From Cycas panzhihuaensis (taxonomy: Eukaryota > Cycadophyta): 64,000 bases of DNA. The position numbers were made by a program, and so were the translations under genes. Positions within the stretch are counted from its first letter, which is position 1, and every line of letters begins with the position of its first letter. The DNA lies in the NCBI GenBank assembly GCA_023213395.1, contig CM041465.1, forward strand, positions 180,923,741 through 180,987,740. The letters are read 5' to 3'. Positions 21,327 through 34,300 of the stretch are shown here, piece by piece. Below the pieces are notes generated by a model. It had not been told where the DNA came from and ran no database searches. It worked only from the letters and a program-made list of their open reading frames with translations.

Positions 21327-22552
21327 GGTAAGGTTTGAACCCTTTTCAAGAATCTCAACTTAAAAATTTTAATTCTTTTAAAGTAAAAGTATTCCAAAAT
21401 GATGCCAAATTGAGTTAGTTGAATTGATCAAGTAACTTGAATGCTTTCTTGGACTTGAAATTGCTGCCAAGTATGATGTTTGAAGAAAAACTACTTGCTT
21501 GTAATACTCTTGAGGGCTCCTTCTTTAGTGCTTGAGGTAAAAAATATACAAAAGTCTTAAGCAAATTTTTCAAAAAATAAGCACATCAAGACACTTTAGA
21601 ACCTTAAAATGGTCCTAACACACACTAAAAAAATGATTTTTATTGATGTCATTTTGTATTTTGAATTTGATTTGATGCCAAATGATGAAGTATGTCACCT
21701 CGTAGGGTTCCTTAAATGATGTGCAATAGTGAATTTTTCACTTAATATACAAAAAAATTATTGAATATTATTTAAAAATAGTAATTCAATCAACAAAAAA
21801 ATACTTGAAAATTATTTAATGTGTTAAAGTGATCTCATCTTACATAAAAAATGATTTTTTCGCTTTAAAATGATAAAATATTGATTAAAAATCACTTAAA
21901 GTGAAGAACTTAAGAAAAGTTACTTTATGTGATTTGGAATATTTCTTATAATATTTCAAATGATATAACATAAAGTTATATCACTATAGTTTAAAAAATG
22001 ATTTTTTTTTAAAAATCTCAATCTACTCATGACCACACAACTCGATTTTGAGTAAATAAATCGTAACTCATTGAAGAATGGTCAGAATTGCCTAAATTTT
22101 AAAGAGCACCTTCATATGGTTGAAACAATGAGATCTGGATTTTGAATGGAAAAATTATGTTACATATTAAGATTTTTAGGACGTATGATAGGATTTTTGG
22201 TTGCATAGCCAACTTGAATAGCTTGGATAACTACGACTTCTTTGAGCCTATTTTTTCCACAAAAATTAACCCTCAACACTATCTGAGGATACCAAATGAG
22301 ACTACAACATCCAACAAGTGATTTGGATGGTTATTTGGTGATTTCTCCACAAGAACAAATGCCTAATCAAGGGTTTTATTGCAAAAATAGTGCCCAACAG
22401 TGGGCAGATAGGTTGTAGGAGTTAGAAAGCCTAAGTGACTTTTAGTTTCTGCTTTTGTAAAACCTACAACACATAACTAGAGTTGTACCCATAGTGAAAA
22501 ATAAAATTTCTTCTCTTTTCTTCTAGCAAGTTAGAAAAACTCAGAAAAATGT

Positions 22553-22554
22553 TA

Positions 22555-22605
<51 letters not shown>
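22553..22605. repeat. (TA)n microsatellite
   Basis: About 26 TA units with a single TACA interruption near 22571-22574, in the leader of copia A-prime. Confidence 0.97.
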
Positions 22606-22607
<2 letters not shown>

Positions 22608-22781
22608 TCTTCAGTATTAAACTTAAAAAAGTAATGAAATTTTGAGATTTTAATAGCTTAAAATTGAGCCCAATTAGCCTAGAATGGTCTATGAACTGCG
22701 AAGGTCATCACCAATTGATGGCTCTTAATAACTAGGCTCCAAATCTATAACAAACACCCCGATCAAGCAACTTTGATATGA

Positions 22782-23247
22782 GAATGATGAATGTGGATCA
22801 TTTGGGGACAATGCAAGACTAGACTAAGATTATTAGTATCAACACTAAACTAAAAATGAGCAAGCACATAAGCATAATAAGAAGTGGAGGAGGAAGAATT
22901 GATCCTAGCTCTAAGATTAACTTGTATGCAACTCAGCAACATAATAGTACATGCCACTTTCACAATATATACATGAGAAAATGGTCTCATATATATAGGT
23001 GAGAAAGTACCCCTTTGAGATATTACATGTTTGATAAGTGTCAAACATGCATACAAGTACCTTGAATGTTGGGCAATTGTCCAACCATGCATATATATGT
23101 GCAAGTATGCAAAAAGAGAGTAAAGGGTCCATTGACCCATAAGTTATAAGATCATACACACTAGAGAAGTGTGGGTGTGTACTTTACATATTAAATAAAA
23201 AAGTACCTTTACATGATACATAGTAATAGAACATAAAGGTTCTAAGA
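22782..23247 (-). repeat. copia A-prime 5' LTR (diverged)
   Basis: On the minus strand it begins TCTTAGAACCTTTATG (A family: TGTTAAACCTTATG) and keeps the A-family order: GTAAAGTACACACCCACA, GGTCAATGGACCCT, the hairpin CATGTTTGACA-CT-TATCAAACATG, and a TATATATA box beside a TGAGACC. It ends near 22782, followed by a TATCAAAGTTGC site resembling a PBS. The outer border is where the RT reading of gypsy F stops. The family relation is clear, the inner border approximate. Confidence 0.72.
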
Positions 23248-23373
23248 TAAATTGCATGGCACATTAATAAGTAGCTACTGCATTCTTGAGACCAAGGAGT
23301 ATTACTTTGTAAAAAAAAATGTTCCCCAAGGTGTAGTAAATGTTCTTTTGTGATGATCAGATTTGTTAGAATG
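23248..23373 (-). pseudogene. gypsy F reverse transcriptase, middle part
   Basis: Minus-strand reading HHKRTFTTPWG-like, then FFYKV and LGLKNAVATY, which is the gypsy RT stretch for TTP.G.F.YKVMPFGLKNAGATYQR. It continues the RT part at 36118-36729 once copia C is removed. The reading stops at 23248 where copia A-prime begins. Two stops replace the QR after ATY. Confidence 0.85.
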
Positions 23374-23545
23374 CTAGACAAAAGATAGATGAGGAATGCT
23401 TGATGATTATCATTGAGAGATCAAGTGAATAAATATAATTAGGGTTTGTAATCGACTTATAACTGAAATACATCTAAAGGGCATGTGTCTGTCAGTTACA
23501 TACATTGAATGTCTATGACATAAGATAAAACATTACATTTTAACA
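23374..23545 (-). repeat. copia C 3' LTR
   Basis: 172 bases; on the minus strand it begins TGTTAAAATG and ends TTCTAACA, with TGTTA/TAACA inverted ends. It is preceded by the polypurine tract ATTAAGAGAGGG (forward 23546-23557). The pol stop TAA lies in its first six bases, as in the A family. Confidence 0.92.
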
Positions 23546-23569
23546 CCCTCTCTTAATGTTTTATCCTAT

Positions 23570-23862
23570 TGAAAAGAGTGGATCTATCCTTCATCTCCAT
23601 GCACTAAACACAAAGGCAAACATGGAAGTAAGAGAGACTTGAGAGAAAGAAAGTAGCTCTCATAAAATGGGGAGGTAAGAATGAATCTCTTCAGCTTTTA
23701 CTTTTATATTGAGAGAGGGAGTATTAGAGTTAGGTGAAATGAAATTACACATAATGCACATGAAAGTGCATTTCACTTAAGTGATCTAATTTAAAGTTCA
23801 CTTAAGACCCTTTTTCGAAATAATCAACTAATGTAATAACTTTATGCCATTAACCCTTTTCA
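23570..23862 (-). repeat. copia D 3' LTR and PPT
   Basis: 293 bases; minus-strand start TGAAAAGGG, end CACTCTTTTCA. It is preceded on the minus strand by the polypurine tract ATTAAGGGGGAGAT (forward 23863-23876). It matches the 5' LTR at 30846-31143 apart from small indels. The motif CACTTAAGTG (palindromic) is shared with the A-family LTR. Confidence 0.93.
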
Positions 23863-23876
23863 ATCTCCCCCTTAAT

Positions 23877-24329
23877 GGTAGAAGGTCATTTCATCCTATT
23901 TTATTCTATCCTATGAGGTCTTCATTTGAGCCTCTTACAAAGCAAACTGCTATGACATTTTTATGGGAAACCCTCATGGGGAAAAAAACCCACAAATTTT
24001 CTAATCTACTAACCTAGCTCAGGTGGCTCTTTAAATGTAGCCAGATAGCCAAATAGTACAATGAATTTTGTAGCTAAAATCTACTAAGTCTCTATATACC
24101 ATTTGGTCATCCCCCATGCCCTTTCAGGTTTTCACAGGTTCTGATTTTCCAAAATGATACAACCCTTATCCTTTTGTGCCCACATGGGGTTTTCATGAAT
24201 GGGATAGAGCAGAGACTTACTCTTGTCCTTCCGCGCCCACAAGTGGTTTTCACAAATGAGACAGAGTATGATGGTCCTATTGTCATCTCCTTCAATCAGT
24301 CAAAGATGAAGGTCCTAAGGCTGAGTTGC
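23877..24329 (-). other. copia D 3' untranslated stretch
   Basis: Between the end of the RNase H reading and the PPT of D. Two related segments, at about 24165-24205 and 24225-24265, share CCCACA(T/A)GTGG- and TTTTCA(T/C)GAATGGGA-like words, suggesting an old short duplication. No coding potential is recognised. Confidence 0.5.
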
Positions 24330-27300
24330 TTTCAGAACTGTTCAAACTTCACCCTCTTCAGTGGTTTGGTGAAGATATTGGCCACTTGATCTATTGTGGG
24401 GCAATACTCCAATTGAATTGTGCCATCATGAACTAGTTCTCTAATCCTGTGGACTTTTGTACTTATATGTTTGGTACGATCATGAAATACATGATTTTTA
24501 GCCATCTAGATTGTAGATTGATTATCCACATGTAAGCTAGTAGAACTTGTTTAGGTGGCATTTAATGTATTCAACAATTTTCTAAGCCATATCACCTCCT
24601 TGCTTGTCTCAGAAGTAGCAATATACTCAGCTTTGGCAGTTGAGTCTATAACTATCTTCTGACATCTAGATCTCCATGATATTGGTGCTGTTCCAAGAAA
24701 TGTTACGTACCCAGATGTAGATCTCCTATGTCTTTATCTCCGGCAAAGTCTGAGTTTGTGTATGCATAAAGTTTAAATTCTGCATTGGGTTCATACAACA
24801 GACCATATTTGCTAGTAGTCTTTAGGTACCTCAACACTCGTATTACAGCTTGCCCATGATTCTACTTAGGATTTGTCATGAATCTTGCAAGAATGCTGAC
24901 AGAGTGTGCAATATCTGGCCTTGTGTTAGTAGTATAGATGAGACTACCTACAAGTTGCCTGTAGAGTGTTGTGTCTGCCTCCCTATTGTCACCATCAACT
25001 GAGAGTTTAATATTAGGCTCTATAGGTGTATCCACTGGTCGAGCACCTTCCAATTGAAACTTTGTCAGAAGATCGTTGATATATTTTTCTTAGGAGAGAA
25101 AGATTTTTCCATCCTTTTGAGTTACTTCAATTCTCAAGTAATATTTTAAAAACCTGAGGTCAGACAATTCAAAAGTTTTAGCAAGGTCCTTCTTCAGTTG
25201 GCTGATTACTTATTCACTATTCCAGCATGTCATCAACAAAGATTAAGCAGTAAGTGACTTTATAATTTTAGCGCTTGATAAATAATGTTGTATCAATATC
25301 TTAATAGTCACAAACCTCATATCCAAGTTGCCTCATTCTTTCATACAACTTGGTAAACCAAGCATGAGGGGCTTGCTTTAGGCTGTAGGACTTTTTGAGC
25401 CTACAAACTTTATGCTGCTGACCATCAATCTCATATCCTTCTGGCTAAGCCATGTAAATTTCTTCTTTAAGGTCCCCATTGAGAAATACAGTCTTAACAT
25501 CAAGTTGGTGGATTTTCCAACCCTATTGAGCAACCAAGGCTATAAGAGTTCTGATTGTAGGCCACTTGGTTGTAGGAGCAAATATTTCAGTGTAGTCAAT
25601 GCCTTCCCTTTGCGTGAATCCTTTTGCTACCAACCTCGCTTTGTGTTTTTCTAGGGTTCCATCTGACCTATACTTGTTTTTGAACACCCATTTATTTTGA
25701 ACTACCTCTCTTCCAAGTGGTAGATTAACAAGCTCCCATGTACCATTCTTAATAAGATATTGATACTCTTCATTCATGGCATTTCTCCAAGCTGCATGCT
25801 TTACAGCTTCTTGGTACGTTAAGGGCTCTTCATTAAGAGCAAGATGCAGTTCTACTGGTTCAAACTCAATGGAAAGTGATTCATGCATCCTTGCTCTATG
25901 GGCACTTTTAATGCCAGTTTTGCCTACCTCATCTAGTCGCATGTCCTTGTGTAGCTGGTAGCATTCACGAAAACCTTGAGTTGGGAATGAGGTTTTCATT
26001 TCCACAACCTCTTGATCTTTGTTTTGATCCTGATAAGGATCATGTGAAATATTTGGCACGAAGGAAGTTGATAATGCTGGAGAAGATGGGCTAGCCATAG
26101 ATGTTGGAGAAGATGATCCTTCTGCTATGGCTTTGCCTTTGTCAACTCAGTTGTACATAAATGATGGTGCTAGATGTGTACACATTAGCATTGAGTCACA
26201 GCTTGTATCCTTCGAGGCTCTATTGTCAGATTCTAAGATTTTAAATAATTGTTCAGCATCTGCCCCCCTAAATTTTATAATTTGGGCATCAAATTCAGTG
26301 GCATCATTAAATCGATATGAAGGCATCTTGGAGTCAAGTCTAAGTAATTGATCTTCAGTCTCTATAAAGATAACATCTCTAGTGATGATGATTTTGCACT
26401 TTGAAGGTATAAAAACCTTGTATCCCTTTTTGTCCATAGGGTATCCGACAAAGATGCCTTTGATGGCTCTATCTTGGAGCTTATTTCTATGTTCCTGCAA
26501 AATATGAGCATAATAAGTAGAGCCAAAAATCCTAAAGTGGGAGATAGAGGGGGTTTGTCCATACCACATTTCATGTGGAGAGGGGCCAAGCTTGGAGGGA
26601 CTAACAGTGTTGATGCAATACACAATAGTCTAGATAGCGTCAGCCCAAAGATAGATATGGGCATTCTTATATACTAGCATAACATGAGCCATATTCATGA
26701 TGGTCCTATTCATGCGCTCGGCAACTCTATTTTGTTGGGGTGTACCTGTAACAGTGGTTTGATGTTTGATTCTATGTTGAGATAGGTACGATTCAAACTC
26801 ATTGGATGTATACTCGCCACCATTGTCAGTCCTGAGTATTTTGATCTTGAATCCAGATTCATTTTCCACGCGGGCCTTGAAAGCTTGAAACATAGAAAAA
26901 GCTTCATCTTTCTTTGCAAGAAAAGAAACCCATACTTTCATGGTAAAATCATTAATGAAAGTAATATAGTACCACTTATGTTTGAGAGAAGGGATGGGCG
27001 TAGGACCGCATATATCTGAGTGTACAAGCTACAAAGATTGGCTAGATTTCCACTGACTACGAGGAAAGGGTTGTCTTTGAGATTTAGCAATAATACATGC
27101 TTCACATTTAAAGGGCTTAGAGGGGAACTTAGACAAATCAAGAAGAGTGACTTGTAGTTATCTTAAACGATTAATTTTGATATGGCCCATACGAGTATGC
27201 CATAGAGATGTTTGGGATAACTTTTGAGGAGTCAGGGTTGTGGTAAAAGCAAATTCATCATCAACATAGTTAGCTTCAGAGGATGGTGAGCCAATTAGGC

Positions 27301-27660
27301 AAAAAAGTTTGCCATCAAGAATTTCGGTTATAACCACAGCATTTGAAGGAGCGTGAATGACATAGAGAGTTTGATTGTTTGCAGTTACACTCAGATCAAA
27401 TCCATGAGAGACAAGAGTGGACAAGGAGAGCAGATTCTACTTCAGAGTATGAATATATAAAACATCAACAAGTGTAAAATCTAGAAGACCTGGGAGTTTC
27501 AGGCAAACAGTTCCAAGTCCTTCAACTGGCTGAGATGATTTGTCAGCCATGTGTATGACACCACGGACTTCATATTCAAAATCTTGAAAGAACTAGCGAT
27601 GACAAGTCATGTGTTGTATTGCTCTAGTATCCATGATCCACGATGAAGTATTTGAGGTAG
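24330..27660 (-). pseudogene. copia D pol: protease, integrase, RT, RNase H (broken)
   Basis: Minus-strand order: protease SWIMDTRAIQHMT (DTR for DSG, about 27610-27650); pre-integrase CEACIIAKS; integrase with HSDICGP, RTDNGGEYTS (about 26830) and VAERMNRT (about 26715), all three acidic residues kept; a linker at 25523-26623; RT with KARLVAKGFTQREGIDYTE and LIFVDDML; RNase H with TNSDFAGD, AKAEYIAT and HVDNQST, ending in IDQVANIFTKPL (about 24345). Frameshifts and stops separate the parts. The best continuous stretch is 25523-26098. Confidence 0.92.
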
Positions 27661-28843
27661 CATTATTTGCAACTCCAAGTGGTGAAGGCAAAAGTGAATA
27701 AGCATAGCCACAATGAGCCTCAATATACTTAGTAGATCTATCAACAACATTTGATGAAGTGGTCCCAATTTCTTGAAGGCGTGCATGAGTAAATTGCGTT
27801 CCACCAAAAGCATCTTCAAAAGAAGTATTATCAACATTATGTGCATCATGCCGCTGTTGATAACTTGGTAGTTTGTTGGTGGCAGTTCTGTAATTTTTGG
27901 CACAATGTCCTTTTCTATTACACCTTTGGCACACGATTGTTTGATTTCCAGTCCAAGTATTACATTGGTTGGATTGTCTCTGATTACTGGATCTAGGTCC
28001 AGGTTGATTATTTTGGACTTGGCCTTGAGACTATTTTTGTTGGAATTGTGGAGCCTATTAACTAAGAGGACGCTGTCCTTGTTGTCTACCTTTTCCTCTT
28101 CCATGGGAACTACCACCTCTATGAGAGTATTGACCTTGATTTTTAGTGTAACAAAGATCTTCTTCCACTTCAAAAGCAGTATCAACTAGATCTGATGTAA
28201 TGGCAAAGTTGGTATCAAAGGTCTTATCAAATTCAATGAACTTATCAGCAAGATCCTCAAAGTTTAGGGTCTTCAGAGTGCTACTAGATTGAAGACTTCC
28301 CAATAGATTTTTATAATCTAGGATATAGAGACATGACTAAATCAAGAAAGCCCATGTAATGCATTGAGTTTTAAAATCTTTATCAATGGCTTACTTGATT
28401 AGACAAAGGAGATTGATTATTTCACTTGCATGTCCTTTCTGCATTTTTAATTTATTCATCTTCAGCACTAAGTGAACAAATTCTAAGTCTGATTTAGTGT
28501 CAAAGTTCTTCTTAAGAACTTTAAGAACTTTCCATGCTGTATCATGTACAGCTTCATCAATGAGATTATGCAGGGAATAATCAGTGACAAGCAGTATCCT
28601 TGCACGGATTTTATTATCATCAAGTTCCCATTAGCATTTAGTTACAGCTTCAGTGGGAGCAGTTGGAGCACCTCATGTTGAAGCAGTTGTGGTAGCTGTA
28701 GCTGCAATAGGTGGTGTAGGTTGTAAGTGATCTCTCCATAGACCTTCATACTTTGCAGCATTTCTGACACCAATGAACCACATGTCCCAATTTTCTTTCC
28801 CTTTTAGAATGTAGTTCACATTTTGCTTGAACTGTGAAGACAT
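27661..28843 (-). pseudogene. copia D gag (broken)
   Basis: Start at minus-strand ATG 28843 (MSSQFKQNVNYILKGKENWD). The core continues with LWRDHLQP, DYSLHNLIDEAVHDTAW and SLQSSSTLKTLNFEDLADKF (28303 on). It has a basic, Gly/Gln/Arg-rich linker near 28080, then a zinc knuckle CQRCNRKGHCAKNY (about 27890-27930) whose last cysteine is tyrosine. At least four in-frame stops. Confidence 0.88.
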
Positions 28844-30827
28844 AGTGTCCTTTTAGAAGGGAAGAAATGAACAAGGGACTTAAAAAGTGATGGCAATAAA
28901 TGACCGATCACTATTTACAAATGGGAAATGTAACGAAGTAGTGTAGCAGAAGGAAGAAGAAGTGAGAATGGTTGCTCAAAGATGAAGGGAGCAACTTAAA
29001 GAACAGTCACCAACACTTGTGACAAATTAACCTGATGTAATAGGAATATAAGAAGTACTATAATAAAAATTGGCCACTAACACTTATGGCAAATATTAAC
29101 CTGACGCAGCAAGAATATGAGAAGCACTATGATTGTGATCACACTATGGATCACTTTTTACAAATAAGTAAGTGATCAATATACAAGATTGTAGGCCAAT
29201 GTAGAAACTGACATCATTGGGTTTACATAACTTAAATCTAAAATGTAGGATGTATAATCAACCCAATAACCTCTAATTTATATCCAACATGTAGTTGAGG
29301 TTGTTGAAGGGATGTCTAGGCTTCTAGTAGAATTAAGTTAGCCTTCACCTACGATACCCGCAATTGTGCTTGGTGATGAAATCCAAGTCACAACGGAGCT
29401 TAGGTACTCCCAATCCTCACCCAGTTCATCAATGAACAGCTATATACCTCCTCTAAAGAGTGGTATGTGCATACCCATGGCTATGACGGATATTGAATCG
29501 AGTATATTTTAATCTTATATTAAAGTTTCAGTTTTCCTGGTTGGTTATCAGGATGATCCCTGATTGAGGCACTATGGTATGGCTAACCAAAACTCACCAA
29601 TATTCTGGTTTAGTCTAGTCCCAACTTGAAACTCACACCTCCTTTATGGCATGGCATTCTGCCAACCAAAGTATCTCAACCTTGGCGAGTGTGTAAACAG
29701 GTATAAGATGGCAGAAAATAACATACGTGATACATTCCTTTTAGGAAGAGTGAAAAGATTATTGAATTACATTAAATGTACATTTAACTGAAAATAGAAT
29801 GCTTGCTTGAAGTGCTTGCTTGAGGTGTCTTTAGAGTGCTAAAATGGAATGCTAATAAGTAAGTGAGGACACCGAATATTACTATGATCCAGGTGTTTTT
29901 TCTCACTTTTACAATGGGCTTTTAAGCCTTATAAAAAGAAGAAAGAAATTTTCTTCACTTTTTTTTTTTTGTCAATAGAAAAAATGTACTCTTCACTAAA
30001 TCAGCAATAACTTTCTCCCATGATGTTGAAATAGAGTGCCAACTTTTGTGCTATAAACTAAACTCAGAGCTTCATCTTCAGGAAGTGGAATCAGGTCCAA
30101 ATGAGTTCTAGAAAGTTTCTGACAGCCCCACAAAGTTACAAAATTATATTTTTCTAGAATTCTTACTAAAAATAATTATTATTCACTAAAATAGCAATAA
30201 CTTCCTCATACGACATCTAAATTAGGTGTTAGTTTTGTGCTAGAAAGTATATTCAGAGCCCCATCTTTGATAATTGGAATCACTTCAATTGGATCTCTGT
30301 AGAAAATTTTGCAGACCTGTGAAGTTCAACAATCAAATTGTATTTCTACAGAAATTTCAGCTTGCTAATATCTCATTAACACGTGATACCATATAAAATT
30401 TCCATCATTTTTTTATCACCAGGATCCCAATATGGGCAAGGTGAGAGTATATAATGATAGATATTTTAAATGGCTCGAAATTCTTTTTAAAAAATGGGTA
30501 AAACCTCCCCTTACAATCATTTTTCTAAATGCTGAAAATTTTTTGGCAGCATTTCCCCTTGTTAAATGGACAAAAAGGGAAAAGAAGAAGAAGAATGAGA
30601 TAGCATGAATGGATAGCAAAGGATTAGAATCCTTGGGCCTTACAACTCCTTATATTATGCTTCCAAACCTGCAAAAGAGAAAGGAAAAGCAAACAATGCA
30701 AAATATGCTATCATAATAACTTGAAAATATTTCTAAATTCACTTTCACAATCTCCTTCACCACATGGATTGTGGGGGAGAAGGAAGTGATGGCTCCATTG
30801 CAAGTGCAAGTGGGGAATATGAAGGAA
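28844..30827 (-). other. copia D 5' leader with internal duplications
   Basis: About 2 kb between PBS and gag, non-coding. It holds a diverged tandem duplication of about 185 bases (about 29990-30175 and 30176-30370; each copy has TCACTAAA, AGCAATAACTT, TTTTGTGCTA and CAGAGC in order) and a shorter one of about 65 bases (about 28998-29065 and 29066-29135; each with CCAACACTT or CTAACACTT, TTAACCTGA and ATAAGAAG or ATGAGAAG). Confidence 0.7.
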
Positions 30828-30845
30828 GCAAGCTCTGATACCACA
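30828..30845 (-). other. copia D primer-binding site
   Basis: Minus strand TGTGGTATCAGAGCTTGC directly after the 5' LTR: the standard initiator methionine tRNA site. Confidence 0.9.
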
Positions 30846-31143
30846 TGAAAAGAGTGGATCTATCTTTCATCTCCATGCACTAAATACAAAAGCAAACATG
30901 GGAGCAAGAGAGACTTGAGAGAAAGAAAGTAGCTCTCACAAAATGGGGAGGTAAGAATAAATCTCCTCCATTGAGCTTTTACTTTTATATTGAGAGAGGG
31001 AGCATTAGAGTTAGGTGAAATGAAATTACACATAATGCATATGAAAGTGCATTTCACTTAAGTGATCTAATTTAAAGTTCACTTAAGACCCTTTTTCAAA
31101 ATAATCGACTTATGTAATGACCTTATGTCATTAACCCTTTTCA
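30846..31143 (-). repeat. copia D 5' LTR
   Basis: 298 bases, partner of 23570-23862, with the same TGAAAAGGG start on the minus strand. About 94-95% similar by eye. Confidence 0.93.
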
Positions 31144-31148
31144 CTTAT

Positions 31149-34100
31149 TACACCTATTTTATATCTAAGTATTTGGAATTTGTCTTTTCTAAGTGGTTTG
31201 GTTAATATGTTTACCACCTGTTCGTCTGTAGGACAATAGACAAAATCCACTTTTTTGTTCTAGACATTTTCTCTAATGAAGTGATGTTGAACCTCTATGT
31301 ATTTGGTTCAGAGGTGAAATATAGGATTCTTGCTGAGTTTGATGGTACTTTGATTATCAGAGTGAAGTATGGTTGCTACCTTTTGAGGCTTCATCAAATC
31401 ATTCAAAAGTTGTCTGAGCCATACTACTTCAACGTTTGCACTGACAGTGGATTTGTACTCAGTTTCTATGGATGATAATGCTACAGTGGCTTGTTTTTGC
31501 TACTTTAGGATATTGGTGAAGATCTTAGGAAGAAGCAATATCCGTTGGTTGACTTCCTTTGTTCTTTGTCACCTGCCCAGTCTAAATCACAAAACCCTGT
31601 TAACTAAAGAGTTTTTCCTTTTGGAAATACCATTTTGAACTCTGTTGTGCCTTTTAGATACTTCAAAACCCTTTTTGTAGAGTTCCAATGTTTTGTTCTT
31701 GGGTCATGCATGTATCTTGAAATTAGACTTGCAACATATGAGATGTCTGGTCTTGTTGCTATGAGGTAGATAAGGCTACCAATGAGTTACCTGTACAGGG
31801 TTGTATTTACACATGGTTCCTTTTCATCTGAAATCAAGTTACAGCTCACTTTTATGGATGTAGAGCAAGGACTGCATTCTTCCATATGAAATTTGGCTAA
31901 CAAGTCTTTTATGTATTTGTTATGGCAAAGAGAAATTGAATCATTTTGTTGATCAACTTGGATTCCTAAATAGTAGTTGAGGAGACCCAAGTCTATCTTC
32001 TCAAATTTGCTTTCCAGTTGACACTTTATATCTGATATTGATTCTTCATCATCACCAGTGAGAATCATGTCATCAATATATATCACCATTATGGTGATTG
32101 CACCATTCCTATTTTTTATATATAGGCTTGAGTCTGCATTGCTCCTTTAGAAGCCATTGTTGTAGAGATGATTATCAAGTTTAGCATACCATGCATACGG
32201 AGCCTGTTTCAATCCATATAGAGCTTTTTTCAACTTGCAAACAAGGTGTTCTTGTCCTTCTTTGACATATCCCTCAGGTTGAGATATGTAAACCTCCTCT
32301 TCTAATTCTCCATTTAAGAATGCACTTTCCACATCCAACTGGTATATATTCCAATTTTTATGTGCTTCTAGACCTAAAACTATTCTAATTGTATTCAGTT
32401 TGGCCACTTGAGAGAATGTTTCTTCATAATCTACACCTATTGTTTAGGTGTAACCTTTTGCAACTAGCCTAGCTTTGTATTTTTCTATTTTCCCTTTAAG
32501 CCCCCTTTTGATTTTGTAAACCCATTTGCAATTTACAATTGACTTGTTGGAACACAGTTCAACCAATTCCCACGTGTGATTTTTTATTATGGACTCTAGC
32601 TGAATCTCCATGGCTTTCCTCCATTCAGAATGCTCCTTTTCTTTAGAGAATGATTCTGGTTCTACCTGACTAGATATGGCTTTTGGTTTTTGGCTTTTTA
32701 TTCTTTGATGAAGGATTTCACTTTTTCCTTCCTTTATAGTTTTGAGGTACCATTTGGAAACCCTCTTTTCCTTTTCGCCTTCTTTAGTCCTTGATTCTTC
32801 TTGAGAGACTTATTCTTCTTCTTAAGGAGTAGAGTTTGAAATAGACTCTTCAGAGATTTCTTCTATATTTATACCTAATTCGTCTTCTAAAGGAGTATTA
32901 GAAATGACTATCTAAGGCATTTTCTCTATCATTGGAATTTGGCTTATGCTTTCTTCCTTGTCTTCTTCATTAAAAACAACATTCGTGCTTACATACATTT
33001 TGTTTATTTTGGGATCTATGCATTTGTAGGCTTTGGATTTTTTGTTGTATCCTACCATAATATATTCCAAACTTTTTTACTCTAACTTTGTCCTTTTTTT
33101 GTCTGATATGTGGACAAAGGCTTGGTTGCCAAATACCCTAAGGTGACTTTTGTCTGGTTTCCTTCTTGTCCAAGCTTCCTCTGGAGTAAGATGGTCTATT
33201 GCCTTGGTTGGGATCCTATTCAATAGGTAGCAGGCTATGATAACTGCTTCAACCCCATATGTTTTTGGAATGTTTTTTCCAATCAACATGCTACGCGCCA
33301 TCTCCATGATAACTCTATTTTTTCTTTCTGCTACCCCATTTGATTGGGGTGTGTATGGAGTTATGAACTCCCTTCATATCCCTTTGACTTTGTAGTATTC
33401 CAAAAACTCTTTAGAAATGTATTCACCTCCTCCATCGGATCTTAAGCATTTTATTTTGGAATTAGCCTCCAATTCAAGTTCAGCTTTGAACTCTTTGAAC
33501 ACATCAAAGAGTTCTGATTTAGTATGCAAGAAATAGGTCCAGATTTTTCTAGTTAGGTCATCTATGAAGGTGAGGAAGTATCTGCATCTATTGATGGAGT
33601 GTGGGGTGAATTGGCCACACAAATTAGTATGAACTAATTCTAATTTCCTTTGTGCTTGCCATTTGCTTTCATGGAATGATAGCCTATGTTGTTTTCCATA
33701 TTAATAGCTTTTACATACAAAGTTACTTGATGAGATTAGAGGCTGGCCAACTTCTAGATCATTTCTCTACATGTTTTCTAATTTTTCCATGGGGAGATGA
33801 CCATACTTCAAATGCCACATCTTATTATTATGACTTACTACAATACAAGATTTTGCATCAGGTATAATTGGGTGTGATAGCAACCCATATAGGTCATTGC
33901 TTTCAACCCCTTTTGAAATTAAATGGCCACTATTTTTCATGTCTAGGATGTAACAAAATCCTTTCTTATCAAATATAATGCTCAACCCCTTTTTCTTGAG
34001 TTAGGAAATAAATAGAAGGTTCATTTTAAAACCAGGTATAAAAAGTATATTTCCAATTTTCTTGACCTTGTTTTTTATTTGAATGGCAATGGTTCCAACT

Positions 34101-34300
34101 CCTTTGATTTTGATGGAGTATTTATGTCCTAATTCCACAGATTTGTCAGAAGTATATGGCTGTAGACTTTCAAACCATTCTTCTCAGCTGGTCATATGGT
34201 GAGATGCTCCTGAGTCGATGTACCATACATCTTCATCCTGGAGGCTTGCTGTTAGGGCGATGCTGAAAGTTGTTTCCTCTTCTTCATCATCATCGTCACC
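31149..34300 (-). pseudogene. copia C pol: protease, integrase, RT, RNase H (broken)
   Basis: Protease WYIDSGASHHMTS (about 34205-34240), catalytic triplet intact. Pre-integrase MWHLKYGHLPMEKLENM (33767-33817). Integrase: HTNLCG replaces HSDLCG, so the first Asp is Asn; RSDGGGEY and GVAERKNR keep the others (33320-33450). RT: KARLVAKGYT, QLDVESAFLNGELEEEVY (32280-32350) and VIYIDDMILTG (32050-32085) with IDD intact. RNase H: FCDLDWAGD, IETEYKS and LHSDNQSTIKLSKN (31380-31610). About ten stops, few frameshifts: one of the better-kept polyproteins here. It ends next to the D insertion; the terminal codons and TGT TAA lie in 23541-23569. Confidence 0.92.

Larger units (their letters stand above)
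20940..22781 (-). other. copia A-prime 5' leader
   Basis: About 1.8 kb of AT-rich non-coding sequence between the LTR and gag on the minus strand, comparable to the 2.2-2.5 kb leaders of A2 and A3. The only clearly alignable part is at about 21190-21370, around the structured segment. It contains the (TA)n run at 22553-22605. Confidence 0.7.
23570..31143 (-). mobile_element. copia D, full-length element inserted next to the PPT of copia C
   Basis: LTRs 23570-23862 and 30846-31143; about 7.6 kb. The flanks CCTAT (23565-23569) and CTTAT (31144-31148) look like a target duplication with one change. It landed 24 bases from the 3' LTR of C, between the last pol codons and the polypurine tract. 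A PBS, 2-kb leader, gag, protease, integrase, RT and RNase H are all recognisable on the minus strand, with many stops. Confidence 0.92.
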
